Of a DNA stretch of 64,000 nt, positions 24,938 through 34,325 are shown one piece after another; positions within the stretch are counted from its first letter, which is position 1; each line of letters opens with the position of its first letter. Source of the stretch: an uncultured Lachnospiraceae bacterium (GTDB taxonomy: Bacteria > Bacillota > Clostridia > Lachnospirales > Lachnospiraceae); contig ONHF01000001.1 in assembly GCA_900317555.1 (NCBI GenBank), forward strand, positions 114,467 through 178,466. Direction: 5' to 3'. Below the pieces are notes generated by a model. The model saw only the letters and a list, made by a program, of their open reading frames with translations, had not been told where the DNA came from and ran no database searches. Position numbers and translations under genes: made by a program.

Positions 24938-25849
24938 ATGAACAACAAGAAGAGCAAGGTTGTGCAGTACAACCGCTGGGGATATATTTTCCTGATCCCC
25001 TTCCTTGTAACATATGTCATTTTTCAGCTGGTACCGCTGGCAGATACAATCTGGAACAGCTTCTTTGAAAACTACCGGTCCGGGCTCAAGCAGATCGGAC
25101 CGAACTTCATCGGACTTGCCAATTACGCGAAGATTCTCTCACAGGGAGATCTCTGGAAGTATGCCGGCAACACGATGATCATGTGGTTAATCGGGTTCGT
25201 TCCGCAGATTGTGGTATCGCTCCTGCTCGGCGCCTGGTTTACGGATCCGTCTCTTCGCCTGAAAGCGCAGAGATTCTTCAAAACCGTAATCTATCTGCCC
25301 AACCTGATTATGGCTTCCGCGTTCGCAATGCTGTTTTTCACACTGTTTTCCGATGGCGGCCCGGTCAATTCGATTCTGATGAATCTGCATATCATCTCGC
25401 AGCCGTACCGTTTCTTTGCAAGTGTGGCGGCAAGCAGAATTCTGGTCGGATTCATGCTGTTTATCATGTGGTTCGGCAATACGACGATCCTTCTGATGGC
25501 CGGCATGATGGGCATTGATCAGTCTTTGTTTGAAGCTGCCGAAGTTGACGGAGCAACAGCGAGGCAGATCTTCTTCAAGATCACCCTTCCGCTCCTTCGT
25601 CCGATTCTCGTATACGTTCTGATCACTTCCCTGATCGGCGGCCTGCAGATGTTCGATGTGCCGCAGGTACTCACAAACGGGACCGGCGATCCCGCGCGTT
25701 CGACCATGACTATGATCATGTGGCTGAACAAGCATCTGTACAGCAAGAACTTCGGTATGGGCGGCGCCCTGTCTGTCCTGCTGTTTATCATTACCGGTAT
25801 CCTGAGCATTGTGGTCTTTAAGTTCACCGGCACGGATACGGACAAGTGA
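24938..25849 (+). CDS. Sugar ABC transporter permease (MalF/UgpA type)
   Basis: This inner-membrane permease of 303 residues has six predicted helices and the EAA motif EAAEVDGATARQIFFKITLP, which contacts the ATPase. The start at 24938 has CGGAGGA seven bases upstream; the longer frame begins inside the terminator. It pairs with the second permease 16 bases downstream. No ATP-binding subunit is encoded in the operon, so a shared MsmK/UgpC-type ATPase encoded elsewhere is likely. Confidence 0.92.
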   Translation: MNNKKSKVVQYNRWGYIFLIPFLVTYVIFQLVPLADTIWNSFFENYRSGLKQIGPNFIGLANYAKILSQGDLWKYAGNTMIMWLIGFVPQIVVSLLLGAWFTDPSLRLKAQRFFKTVIYLPNLIMASAFAMLFFTLFSDGGPVNSILMNLHIISQPYRFFASVAASRILVGFMLFIMWFGNTTILLMAGMMGIDQSLFEAAEVDGATARQIFFKITLPLLRPILVYVLITSLIGGLQMFDVPQVLTNGTGDPARSTMTMIMWLNKHLYSKNFGMGGALSVLLFIITGILSIVVFKFTGTDTDK

Positions 25850-25865
25850 CGGGGAGGCGATGATC

Positions 25866-26720
25866 ATGAAAATAAAGAAAGAAAACGGCGCGGGCATCCG
25901 CGCAAGGCGCGTTGTTGCGTACGTGGTACTGATACTTCTCTCGTTCCTGTGTCTGATCTGGTTTTATATCCTGTTTATCAACGCGACAAGATCTCACGCG
26001 GAACTCAGCAGAGGCTTTACGCCGATACCCAGCACATATTTTATCAAGAACTTTCAGGGAATGCAGCACAGCACACAGCCGATTATGCGCGGCATGCTGA
26101 ACTCTCTGATTGTGGCAGCCACGAGCGCAGTTCTGTGCACCTATTTCTCGACGATGACGGCGTACGCGATCCACGCGTACCGCTTCCGGATGAGAAAATT
26201 CCTGTACACGTTTATTCTCGCGGTCATGATGATTCCGACGCAGGTTACGGCGCTTGGCTTCATCCGTCTGATGCTGAAGATGGGACTGATGGACAATTTC
26301 ATTCCGCTTATCATTCCTTCGATCGCAGCGCCGGCTACGTTTTTCTACATGAAGCAGTACATGGATTCCGTCCTGTCTCTGTCGCTTGTCGAGGCTGCGC
26401 GTATCGACGGCGCGGGCGAGTTCCGGATTTTCAATGTCATCGTGCTTCCTCTGATGAAGCCGGCCATTGCCGTACAGGCAATTTTCACGTTTGTCGCGAA
26501 CTGGAACAATTACTTCACTCCGTCTCTGATTTTAAAGACGGAGAAAATGAAGACCCTCCCGGTACTTCTTGCGGAGCTTCGAAGCGCTGACTTTTTAAAG
26601 TTCGATATGGGTATCGTTTACATGACCATCGCGTTTTCGATTTTCCCGGTTATCATCGTTTACCTGATTCTTTCCAAGCAGATTGTCGGCGGCGTTACGC
26701 TGGGCGGCGTCAAGGAATAA
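25866..26720 (+). CDS. Sugar ABC transporter permease (MalG/UgpE type)
   Basis: The 284-residue permease has six hydrophobic segments and the EAA motif VEAARIDGAGEFRIFNVIVL. The C-terminal end VGGVTLGGVKE is typical of MalG-type subunits. GGAGG is eight bases before ATG 25866, preferred over ATG 25860, which would be only two bases from it. It is the last gene of the importer operon and is followed by a strong terminator. Confidence 0.92.
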   Translation: MKIKKENGAGIRARRVVAYVVLILLSFLCLIWFYILFINATRSHAELSRGFTPIPSTYFIKNFQGMQHSTQPIMRGMLNSLIVAATSAVLCTYFSTMTAYAIHAYRFRMRKFLYTFILAVMMIPTQVTALGFIRLMLKMGLMDNFIPLIIPSIAAPATFFYMKQYMDSVLSLSLVEAARIDGAGEFRIFNVIVLPLMKPAIAVQAIFTFVANWNNYFTPSLILKTEKMKTLPVLLAELRSADFLKFDMGIVYMTIAFSIFPVIIVYLILSKQIVGGVTLGGVKE

Positions 26721-26766
26721 AGGGCAAAGGTTTACAAATACATTTCATATGTTTTTCTCCTGTAAC

Positions 26767-26811
26767 ACCGCGGCTTCCGTGCAATTTCGCATGGAAGTTG
26801 CGGTATTTTTA
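26767..26811 (+). terminator. Terminator of the sugar ABC importer operon
   Basis: ACCGCGGCTTCC and GGAAGTTGCGGT, with inner TGC/GCA, form a long stem followed by ATTTTTATTT. Confidence 0.85.
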
Positions 26812-26824
26812 TTTGTGTAGGATA

Positions 26825-27697
26825 ATGGATGACATGGAAAATACAGCGAAAACAGGTATTGAGATTATCTTTCAGATCATCCGCATGGTCATTCCTCTTG
26901 TGATTTCCTGGGCAGTTGTACGCGTTGTTCTGCGTTCGATGAGCCGGGAAAGGCTCAAGGGGAATCTTGCGCTTACGCTTCTGCGGTCGGTTCTTGTTGC
27001 CTTGATCTGGGCAATCGGGATCTTTGCTTCGATGGGACAGATCGATGCTTTCACGAAGACATGGGAAACCGTGCTGGCATCCACTTCGGTAGCCGGCGTT
27101 GTTTTTGGTCTCGCGGCGCAGGATACGCTGGGGAATGTCTTTTCGGGAATATCGATGACACTCGGCTCTTCGAGACCGTTCAGCATCGGCGACAGAATTC
27201 AGATCGGCGATTCGGAGCCTGGTTATGTCGAGGACATTACGCTCCGCCACGTGGAGATCAGGACGTATTTCAATGAACGGATATATATACCGAATGCCAT
27301 GGCAGCTTCGTCCAAGATCATCAATTTCACAAAGGCGGAAGGGTATTCCCATACGATTGATGTTTCGATCGCGTACGAGTCCGATATCGGTAAAGCCATT
27401 GGAATCATGAAGGATGTGATCATTCACCATCCGAAGTATCAGGGAGACGGCGAACCTTCGGTCCTTTGCAAAGAGGCCGGAGAATCCGGAATTCTTCTGC
27501 GCGGTGTCGTATCCACAGGCTCGTTCGCGGACAACCCGGGAGCCTGCTCGGACTGCCTGATGGAAATCATCCGGCGGTACGCGGAAGAAGGTATCGAGAT
27601 ACCATACAACAAACTGGAAATTGTGAAACTGCCGGAGAAGAACGGCGATTTGGCGCGAAGGTCAGGCACTGCAGGAGGCGGACATGGGACTGTTTGA
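26825..27697 (+). CDS. mscS: Small-conductance mechanosensitive channel MscS family
   Basis: The 290-residue protein has three hydrophobic N-terminal segments. The pore helix and beta-domain signature is AAQDTLGNVFSGISMTLGSS, then RPFSIGDRIQIG and IYIPNAMAASSKIINFT. It releases solutes on hypo-osmotic shock. Start 26825 has only a weak AGGAT upstream; 26834 is an alternative. Its end overlaps the next gene by 14 bases, suggesting an operon with the unknown protein and uvrB. Confidence 0.9.
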   Translation: MDDMENTAKTGIEIIFQIIRMVIPLVISWAVVRVVLRSMSRERLKGNLALTLLRSVLVALIWAIGIFASMGQIDAFTKTWETVLASTSVAGVVFGLAAQDTLGNVFSGISMTLGSSRPFSIGDRIQIGDSEPGYVEDITLRHVEIRTYFNERIYIPNAMAASSKIINFTKAEGYSHTIDVSIAYESDIGKAIGIMKDVIIHHPKYQGDGEPSVLCKEAGESGILLRGVVSTGSFADNPGACSDCLMEIIRRYAEEGIEIPYNKLEIVKLPEKNGDLARRSGTAGGGHGTV

Positions 27698-28055
27698 AAA
27701 GAAGGTTACTATCTATAAGAAAAAGGACAGCGCGACTTTTAAACAGATCAGAGATGTTTTGAAGGGAGCCGGTTTCAAGGGCGTACGGGCAAGCCATTAC
27801 TCCAACGATTATGTGGCGGCCGGCGGGTGCGCGGCCAAGCTGGACCCCAGGGATTTCGGCGGGGGCGGCAAGATCGACCACGACATTTATTTTATCGAAG
27901 TCCGCGAAAGCGACAAAGAGGCGGCACTCGAAACAATCCGCAAAGCCGGTCTTGTTACAGTCGTAGATGATTCTGCGAGTGTTGACAGAGCCGTACAGAT
28001 CATGAACGAGAAAAAGAAAGAAGAGGCGGATGGACAGGTTCATTCTTCATTCTGA
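27684..28055 (+). CDS. Uncharacterized small protein between mscS and uvrB
   Basis: I do not recognise this 123-residue protein. The gene is supported by AGGAGG five bases before the ATG and by overlaps at both ends, 14 bases with mscS and 26 bases with uvrB. The pattern of alternating strands and helices ([46 protein letters not shown]) suggests an alpha/beta ferredoxin-like fold, perhaps akin to small signal-transducing DUF2007-type domains, but this is a guess. A glycine-rich stretch (DFGGGGK) and one cysteine lie mid-protein. It is soluble, with no membrane segment. Confidence 0.75.
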   Translation: MGLFEKKVTIYKKKDSATFKQIRDVLKGAGFKGVRASHYSNDYVAAGGCAAKLDPRDFGGGGKIDHDIYFIEVRESDKEAALETIRKAGLVTVVDDSASVDRAVQIMNEKKKEEADGQVHSSF

Positions 28056-30033
28056 ATATCAGCCGACCGGCGACCAGCCGCGGGCCATCCGGGAACTTGT
28101 GGACGGCTTCCGCGCAGGGAATCAGTTCGAGACGCTGCTGGGGGTTACGGGCTCCGGCAAGACATTTACGATGGCCAATGTTATCGCCGCACTGAACAAG
28201 CCGACGCTGATCATCTCGCACAATAAAACACTGGCCGGACAGCTTTACGGGGAGATGAAAGAGTTCTTTCCCGAGAACGCGGTCGAATACTTTGTTTCCT
28301 ATTACGATTACTATCAGCCCGAAGCCTACGTGCCGCAGTCGGACACCTATATTGCCAAGGACTCGGCGATCAATGACGAGATCGACAAGCTGCGTCTTTC
28401 GGCGACAGCTTCGCTTTCGGAGCGCAGAGACGTGATTGTCGTCGCCAGCGTTTCCTGTATTTACGGCCTTGGCAGCCCGGATGAATTCAAGGGAATGTCC
28501 ATATCGCTGCGGCCCGGCATGAACAAGGACCGCGACGAGGTTATCAAAGAGCTGATCGCGATTCAGTATAAGAGAAATGACCAGAATCTGCAGCGCTGCA
28601 ATTTCCGGGTTCATGGAGACACGGTTGAAATTTATCCCGCGCAGGGCAGCGAGTATCTGATCCGGGTCGAGTTCTTCGGTGACGAGATTGACAGGATCAC
28701 CGAGGTGGAAGCGCTCTCGGGGAGAGTGCATGCGCAGCTGCAGCATGTCATGATCTATCCGGCTTCGCACTATGTTGTGCCGCAGGAGAAAATCAACAAA
28801 GCCTGTGACAATATCGAAGCGGAGCTCAAAGAGAGAATCCGGTATTTTAAAAGTCAGGACAAGCTTCTCGAGGCTCAGAGGATTTCGGAGAGAACCAATT
28901 TTGACATCGAGATGATGCGGGAGACAGGCTTCTGCTCCGGTATCGAAAACTATTCGAGACATCTGAATTTCATGCCGCCGGGAGCAGAACCGCTTACCCT
29001 GATGGATTTCTTCCCGGATGACTACCTGATTATTGTCGATGAGTCGCATATGACGATACCGCAGATCGGTGCCATGTATCACGGAGACAGGAACCGCAAG
29101 CAGACGCTCGTGGACTACGGCTTCCGTCTTCCGTCGGCGCTCGATAACCGGCCGCTGAATTTCGGGGAGTTCGAGAGCAAAATCGATCAGATGCTGTTTT
29201 GCTCGGCTACACCCGGCAAATATGAAGAGGAACATGAACTGCTCCGCGCAGAGCAGGTGATCCGTCCGACGGGACTTCTGGATCCGGAAATTGACGTCCG
29301 CGGGACGGACGGTCAGATTGACGATCTGATTTCGGAGATCCGGGGGGAAGTAGCGGCAAAGCACAAGGTGCTTGTCACGACACTGACCAAGAAGATGGCA
29401 GAGGATCTGACGGACTATCTCGCCGAAGCGGGTATCCGCGTCAAATATCTGCATTCGGATATTGATACGCTCGAGCGTTCGCAGATTATCCGGGATATGC
29501 GGCTGGACGTTTTTGATGTACTGGTCGGCATCAACCTTCTGCGGGAAGGCCTGGATATTCCGGAGATTACGCTCGTCGCGATTCTGGACGCGGATAAAGA
29601 AGGGTTCCTCCGCTCGGAAACGTCGCTGATTCAGACCATCGGACGAGCTGCACGCAACAGCGAAGGCCATGTTATAATGTACGCCGACACGATCACGGAT
29701 TCGATGCGCAAGGCGATCGACGAGACAAGGCGTCGCCGTACGATTCAGGAGAAATATAATGAAGAGCACCACATTACGCCGCAGACCATACACAAGGCGG
29801 TCCGCGATCTGATTGCGGTGACCCGCGAAGTTACGCAGGAGCAGGTGCGCTTTGAAAAGGATCCGGAGTCGATGTCGTACGACGAGCTGAAGAAGCTCAT
29901 CGCGAAGGTGGAAAAACAAATGCGCGCGGCAGCGGCAGACCTCAACTTCGAGGCAGCTGCGCAGCTGCGTGACCAGATGGTGGAGCTTCGAAAACACGCG
30001 CTGGAACTTGAAAACGAAGGCACACACAAGTGA
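28030..30033 (+). CDS. uvrB: UvrABC system protein B
   Basis: UvrB is the damage-verifying helicase-like subunit of nucleotide excision repair. The 667-residue product has Walker [11 protein letters not shown] near residue 40, the beta-hairpin region [18 protein letters not shown], helicase motifs DESH and [13 protein letters not shown], and a C-terminal UVR domain ([20 protein letters not shown]) that binds UvrC. The ATG lies inside the preceding gene, preceded by AAGAGG. uvrA follows after a GC-rich hairpin. Confidence 0.97.
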   Translation: MDRFILHSEYQPTGDQPRAIRELVDGFRAGNQFETLLGVTGSGKTFTMANVIAALNKPTLIISHNKTLAGQLYGEMKEFFPENAVEYFVSYYDYYQPEAYVPQSDTYIAKDSAINDEIDKLRLSATASLSERRDVIVVASVSCIYGLGSPDEFKGMSISLRPGMNKDRDEVIKELIAIQYKRNDQNLQRCNFRVHGDTVEIYPAQGSEYLIRVEFFGDEIDRITEVEALSGRVHAQLQHVMIYPASHYVVPQEKINKACDNIEAELKERIRYFKSQDKLLEAQRISERTNFDIEMMRETGFCSGIENYSRHLNFMPPGAEPLTLMDFFPDDYLIIVDESHMTIPQIGAMYHGDRNRKQTLVDYGFRLPSALDNRPLNFGEFESKIDQMLFCSATPGKYEEEHELLRAEQVIRPTGLLDPEIDVRGTDGQIDDLISEIRGEVAAKHKVLVTTLTKKMAEDLTDYLAEAGIRVKYLHSDIDTLERSQIIRDMRLDVFDVLVGINLLREGLDIPEITLVAILDADKEGFLRSETSLIQTIGRAARNSEGHVIMYADTITDSMRKAIDETRRRRTIQEKYNEEHHITPQTIHKAVRDLIAVTREVTQEQVRFEKDPESMSYDELKKLIAKVEKQMRAAAADLNFEAAAQLRDQMVELRKHALELENEGTHK

Positions 30034-30041
30034 TACAGACA

Positions 30042-30072
30042 GGCGGCGGCCGCAGATAATGCAGCCGCCGCC
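30042..30072 (+). other. Strong intercistronic hairpin between uvrB and uvrA
   Basis: GGCGGCGGC (30042-30050) and GCCGCCGCC (30064-30072) form a perfect 9-bp GC stem with a 13-base loop. No T-run follows, so it is more likely to block 3' decay or set relative expression than to terminate. Confidence 0.6.
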
Positions 30073-30092
30073 AAATAACGTGAAAGGATACT

Positions 30093-33041
30093 ATGGCGGT
30101 TAAAATTCAAAAGCCCGACTACTGGCCGGCGCTGCGGAAGGCAGAAGAAGCAGCGCAGGGGCAGACAAAGAAGGATGAGCTGCGCAGAAAAAAGATCAGC
30201 AGAGAAGACTGCATCCGCATCCGCGGCGCCAGAGAACATAATTTAAAGAACGTCAGTGTGGATATTCCCCGCAATGAGCTGGTCGTCCTGACAGGTTTAT
30301 CCGGCTCCGGAAAATCTTCTCTCGCATTTGATACGATCTACGCGGAGGGTCAGAGACGCTATATGGAGTCTTTGTCTTCCTATGCGCGGCAGTTCCTAGG
30401 CCAGATGGAAAAGCCGGATGTCGACAATATCGAAGGACTTTCTCCAGCGATCTCAATCGACCAGAAATCGACGAACCGCAATCCGAGATCAACGGTTGGA
30501 ACCGTGACGGAGATTTATGATTATTTCCGGCTTCTTTACGCACGCGTCGGAATTCCGCACTGCCCGAACTGCGGCCGTGAGATCGCGAAACAGACCGTCG
30601 ACCAGATGGTGGACAAAATCATGAGCCTGAAGGAAGGTGCAAAGATACTGGTTCTTGCGCCGGTTGTGCGCGGCAAGAAAGGCCGGCACGAAAAAGTACT
30701 CGACAGAGCCAGGAAGGCCGGCTATGTCCGTGTGCGGATTGATGGTAACCAGTATGATCTCTCGGACGAAGAGACCACGCTCGACAAAAATATCAAGCAC
30801 AACATTGAAATTGTCATCGACCGCCTGATTGTCAGAGAGGGAATTGCAAGGAGACTGACAGACTCTCTGGAAAACGCACTTGCTCTGGCAGACGGCCTCG
30901 CGCAGGTGCAGATTGTGGACGGGGAACTGCTGCAGTTTTCCCAGAATTTTGCCTGCCCTGTCTGCGGCATCAGTATTCCGGAAATCGAGCCGCGGAGCTT
31001 TTCGTTTAACAATCCGTTCGGCGCCTGCCCGGACTGCGCCGGCATCGGCTACAAGATGGAGTTCGATGAAAAACTGCTGATTCCCGATCCATCGCTTTCG
31101 ATTAATGAGGGTGCGATTGCTCTGCCGGGCTGGCAGAGCGCCATGAAGGATACCAGCTGGGCGAACGCGATGTTTCTCGGGCTGTCGAAGAAATACGGCT
31201 TCAGCATGGATACGCCATGGGAAAAACTGCCATCCAATATCCGGGACATTATTCTGCACGGTGTGCCCGGGGAGTTCGATATTCAGTACAAGAGTCAGAG
31301 TAGCGTCAGAAAGGTCACGTACAGGATTACCTGGGAAGGGCTGATCGAAAATTCGTACCGCCGGTATAAGGAAGCAAGCGACCGGGTCAAAACAGAGTAC
31401 GAAAAATTCATGAGTATCAGCCCTTGCAAAACCTGCGGCGGCAAAAGGCTCCGCAGGGAATCGCTGGCAGTTACGGTCGGCGGGGTGAATATTTATGATC
31501 TGACTTGTTTTTCCATCAGAAAACTGCTTGATTTTCTAGAGGAGCTGCAGCTCTCGCCCCAGCAGATGCTGATCGGCAGCCAGATCTTGAAAGAGATCCG
31601 GGCGAGGGTTTCCTTCCTCGTCGATGTGGGACTGGACTATCTGACGCTCGCGCGGGCGACGGCAACGCTTTCGGGCGGCGAGGCGCAGAGAATCCGGCTT
31701 GCCACACAGATTGGTTCCGGACTTGTCGGCGTCTGCTATATTCTGGATGAGCCGAGCATCGGTCTGCACCAGAGAGACAATGACAAGCTTCTGCGGACGC
31801 TCAAGAATCTGCGTGATCTGTGGAACACGGTGATTGTGGTCGAACACGACGAAGATACCATGCGTGCTGCCGACTATATTGTCGATGTAGGGCCCGGCGC
31901 CGGTTCGCACGGAGGGGAGATTGTTGCCTGCGGAACAGCAGAGGAAATCATGAAAAACCCGGCGTCGGTAACAGGGCAGTATCTGTCCGGCAAGCGCTTT
32001 ATTCCCGTGCCGCAGGTACGCAGGAAACCGACCGGCTGGCTGAAGATCCACGGCGCCGCGATGAACAATTTAAAGCACATCGATGTAGATGTGCCGCTTG
32101 GCGTTCTGACACTCGTGACCGGCGTTTCCGGCTCCGGCAAAAGTTCTCTTGTGAACGAAATCCTGTACAAGCAGCTGGCGCGCGATCTGAACCACGCGCA
32201 GGTTACTGCAGGCCCGAACGACGGCATTGAAGGCACCTCACAGCTGGACAAGGTAATCGACATCGACCAGTCACCGATCGGGCGTACCCCGCGCTCCAAT
32301 CCGGCAACCTACACCGGTGTGTTTGACCTGATCCGGGCACTCTTTGCGGGGACGCCGGACGCGAAGGCGAAAGGTTACAGCAAAGGACGCTTTTCTTTCA
32401 ATGTGAAGGGCGGACGGTGCGAGGCATGCGGCGGTGACGGCATCATCAAGATCGAAATGCATTTCCTGCCGGACGTCTATGTGCCCTGCGAGGTCTGCGG
32501 CGGGAAACGATATAACCGGGAGACACTGGAGGTTAAGTACAAGGGTAAGAGCATTTTTGATGTTCTGGACATGACGATCGAAGAGGCAGTGAAGTTTTTC
32601 GAGAACGTGCCTTCCATCAGAAATAAAATCCAGACGCTCTATGACGTGGGCCTCGGCTATGTCAAGCTGGGACAGCCTTCGACCGAGCTTTCGGGCGGTG
32701 AGGCGCAGAGAATCAAGCTCGCGGCCGAGCTCTCCAGAAGAAGTACGGGCAAAACAATCTACATTCTGGATGAGCCGACGACAGGCCTTCATTTTGAGGA
32801 TGTGCGCAAGCTCACCGAAATCCTGCAGAAGCTCGTGGAAGGCGGCAACAGCGTGGTCGTGATCGAGCACAATCTGGATGTGATCAAAACCGCGGATTAC
32901 ATCATCGATATGGGACCGGAAGGCGGTGACGGCGGCGGAACCGTTGTCGCGTGCGGAACGCCCGAGGAGATCGCGCAGTGCCATCAGTCCTACACCGGCT
33001 ACTATGTGCGCAAGATGCTGGATAAAGCGAAAGTTATCTAA
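30093..33041 (+). CDS. uvrA: UvrABC system protein A
   Basis: UvrA is the ABC ATPase damage sensor. The 982-residue protein has two ATPase modules with Walker [10 protein letters not shown] and GVSGSGKSS, signatures LSGGEAQRI (twice), and zinc modules CPNCG, CPVCG..CPDC and [14 protein letters not shown]. It carries about 40 residues before the usual family start ([14 protein letters not shown]), rich in Lys, Arg, Glu and Ala. AAAGGA just upstream of ATG 30093 supports that longer start. Confidence 0.97.
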   Translation: MAVKIQKPDYWPALRKAEEAAQGQTKKDELRRKKISREDCIRIRGAREHNLKNVSVDIPRNELVVLTGLSGSGKSSLAFDTIYAEGQRRYMESLSSYARQFLGQMEKPDVDNIEGLSPAISIDQKSTNRNPRSTVGTVTEIYDYFRLLYARVGIPHCPNCGREIAKQTVDQMVDKIMSLKEGAKILVLAPVVRGKKGRHEKVLDRARKAGYVRVRIDGNQYDLSDEETTLDKNIKHNIEIVIDRLIVREGIARRLTDSLENALALADGLAQVQIVDGELLQFSQNFACPVCGISIPEIEPRSFSFNNPFGACPDCAGIGYKMEFDEKLLIPDPSLSINEGAIALPGWQSAMKDTSWANAMFLGLSKKYGFSMDTPWEKLPSNIRDIILHGVPGEFDIQYKSQSSVRKVTYRITWEGLIENSYRRYKEASDRVKTEYEKFMSISPCKTCGGKRLRRESLAVTVGGVNIYDLTCFSIRKLLDFLEELQLSPQQMLIGSQILKEIRARVSFLVDVGLDYLTLARATATLSGGEAQRIRLATQIGSGLVGVCYILDEPSIGLHQRDNDKLLRTLKNLRDLWNTVIVVEHDEDTMRAADYIVDVGPGAGSHGGEIVACGTAEEIMKNPASVTGQYLSGKRFIPVPQVRRKPTGWLKIHGAAMNNLKHIDVDVPLGVLTLVTGVSGSGKSSLVNEILYKQLARDLNHAQVTAGPNDGIEGTSQLDKVIDIDQSPIGRTPRSNPATYTGVFDLIRALFAGTPDAKAKGYSKGRFSFNVKGGRCEACGGDGIIKIEMHFLPDVYVPCEVCGGKRYNRETLEVKYKGKSIFDVLDMTIEEAVKFFENVPSIRNKIQTLYDVGLGYVKLGQPSTELSGGEAQRIKLAAELSRRSTGKTIYILDEPTTGLHFEDVRKLTEILQKLVEGGNSVVVIEHNLDVIKTADYIIDMGPEGGDGGGTVVACGTPEEIAQCHQSYTGYYVRKMLDKAKVI

Positions 33042-33058
33042 ATTTTATGTAGAACTCT

Positions 33059-33087
33059 TTGAAAAGTGGGGAACGGTAGTCTATACT
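33059..33087 (+). promoter_or_regulatory. Promoter of mreB-like gene
   Basis: TTGAAA (33059-33064) and TATACT (33082-33087) are separated by 17 bases. The start of transcription is expected near 33094. Confidence 0.75.
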
Positions 33088-33092
33088 ATTAA

Positions 33093-33126
33093 CGCATGGC
33101 ATTTTCATGCGCGCGGCATGTCCGCG
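33093..33126 (+). other. Twin-hairpin 5' leader of mreB-like gene
   Basis: CGCATG-GCATTTT-CATGCG is directly followed by CGCGG-CATGT-CCGCG. Both lie at the very 5' end of the predicted transcript and contain no T-run. They may stabilise the mRNA or regulate translation of mreB. Confidence 0.5.
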
Positions 33127-33162
33127 TTCGGTTTAAATTTTGTCAGATCATGAGGAAAGCGA

Positions 33163-34161
33163 ATGCAGCATTCGGATATCGGAATTGACTTGGGAACAGC
33201 CAGTGTTCTGGTTTATATAAGAGGAAGAGGCGTTGTGCTCAAAGAGCCTTCGGTTGTGGCGTTTGACCGCGATACCAACAGGATCAAGGCGATCGGAGAA
33301 GACGCGAGACTGATGCTCGGCCGTACGCCCGGGAATATTGTGGCGGTGCGTCCGCTCCGGCAGGGCGTTATCTCGGACTATACTGTCACCGAGAAGATGA
33401 TGAAGTATTTCATCCAGAAGGCGGTCGGCAAGAGGACGTTCCGGAAACCCCGTATCGCCGTCTGCGTCCCCAGCCAGGTAACCGAGGTCGAGAAGAAGGC
33501 CGTGGAAGACGCGACCTTTCAGGCAGGCGCGCGGGAGGTTTATATCATTGAGGAACCGATCGCGGCGGCGATCGGCGCCGGCATTGATATAGCCAAGCCC
33601 TGCGGAAATATGGTCGTCGATATCGGCGGCGGCACGACGGATATTGCGGTCATCTCCCTTGGCGGCACGGTGGTCAGCACATCCATCAAGGTGGCCGGCG
33701 ATGATTTTGACGACGCGCTCGTGCGTTATATGCGGAAGAAGTATAACCTTCTGGTCGGCGAACGCACCGCAGAAGATATCAAGATCAAGATCGGAAGCTG
33801 CTATCCGCAGGCTGAGGAGGAGTACATGGAAGTCCGCGGCAGAAACCTCGTCACGGGTCTTCCTAGAACGATCAAGGTTTCTTCCTCCGAGACCGAAGAG
33901 GCGCTGAAGGAATCCACCAACCAGATCGTGGAAGCCGTACACAGTGTTCTGGAGAAGACGCCGCCGGAACTCGCGGCGGATATCGCGGACCGCGGCATTG
34001 TCCTTACAGGCGGCGGCTCGCTCCTGAACGGACTCGAAGAGCTGATTACCAGCAAGACCGGCATCAGTGCCGTTACAGCGGAGGATCCGATGACGGCAGT
34101 CGCAATCGGCACCGGCAAGTACGTGGAATTCATTTCCGGTTCCGCCGGCATTGACGCCTGA
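33163..34161 (+). CDS. mreB: Rod-shape determining protein, MreB/Mbl family
   Basis: This bacterial actin homologue (332 residues) organises lateral cell-wall synthesis under the membrane. The actin phosphate-1 motif DIGIDLGTASVLVYI, the IIEEPIAAAIGAGID segment, phosphate-2 MVVDIGGGTTDIAVI and adenosine motif GIVLTGGGSLLNGLEE are present. It is not next to mreC/mreD, so it may be a paralogue of the Mbl or MreBH kind. It has its own promoter and terminator. The presence of MreB suggests a rod or ovoid cell shape. Confidence 0.93.
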   Translation: MQHSDIGIDLGTASVLVYIRGRGVVLKEPSVVAFDRDTNRIKAIGEDARLMLGRTPGNIVAVRPLRQGVISDYTVTEKMMKYFIQKAVGKRTFRKPRIAVCVPSQVTEVEKKAVEDATFQAGAREVYIIEEPIAAAIGAGIDIAKPCGNMVVDIGGGTTDIAVISLGGTVVSTSIKVAGDDFDDALVRYMRKKYNLLVGERTAEDIKIKIGSCYPQAEEEYMEVRGRNLVTGLPRTIKVSSSETEEALKESTNQIVEAVHSVLEKTPPELAADIADRGIVLTGGGSLLNGLEELITSKTGISAVTAEDPMTAVAIGTGKYVEFISGSAGIDA

Positions 34162-34221
34162 GACTGATATATGCTGCGGTGCCCGGAAATCCGGACACAC
34201 GCGTTTCTTTACTGATTTCTT

Positions 34222-34265
34222 CCGGGATGCCGGCGCAGTTCTCCTGCGGCCGGGTCCCGGTTTTT
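34222..34265 (+). terminator. Terminator after mreB
   Basis: A very long GC-rich stem (CCGGGA..CCGGCGCAG pairing with CTGCGGCCGG..TCCCGG) is followed by TTTTT. Confidence 0.88.
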
Positions 34266-34325
34266 CCTCATTTCTTCTGACCCTGCCGCCGGAGCTTTAC
34301 AGGGAAAGGGCTGTCTTTACGTTTC

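Noticed and set aside
28000-30027. Open frame of 675 codons antisense to uvrB
   Set aside because: Shadow of uvrB codon usage; no family resemblance, ribosome binding site or promoter.
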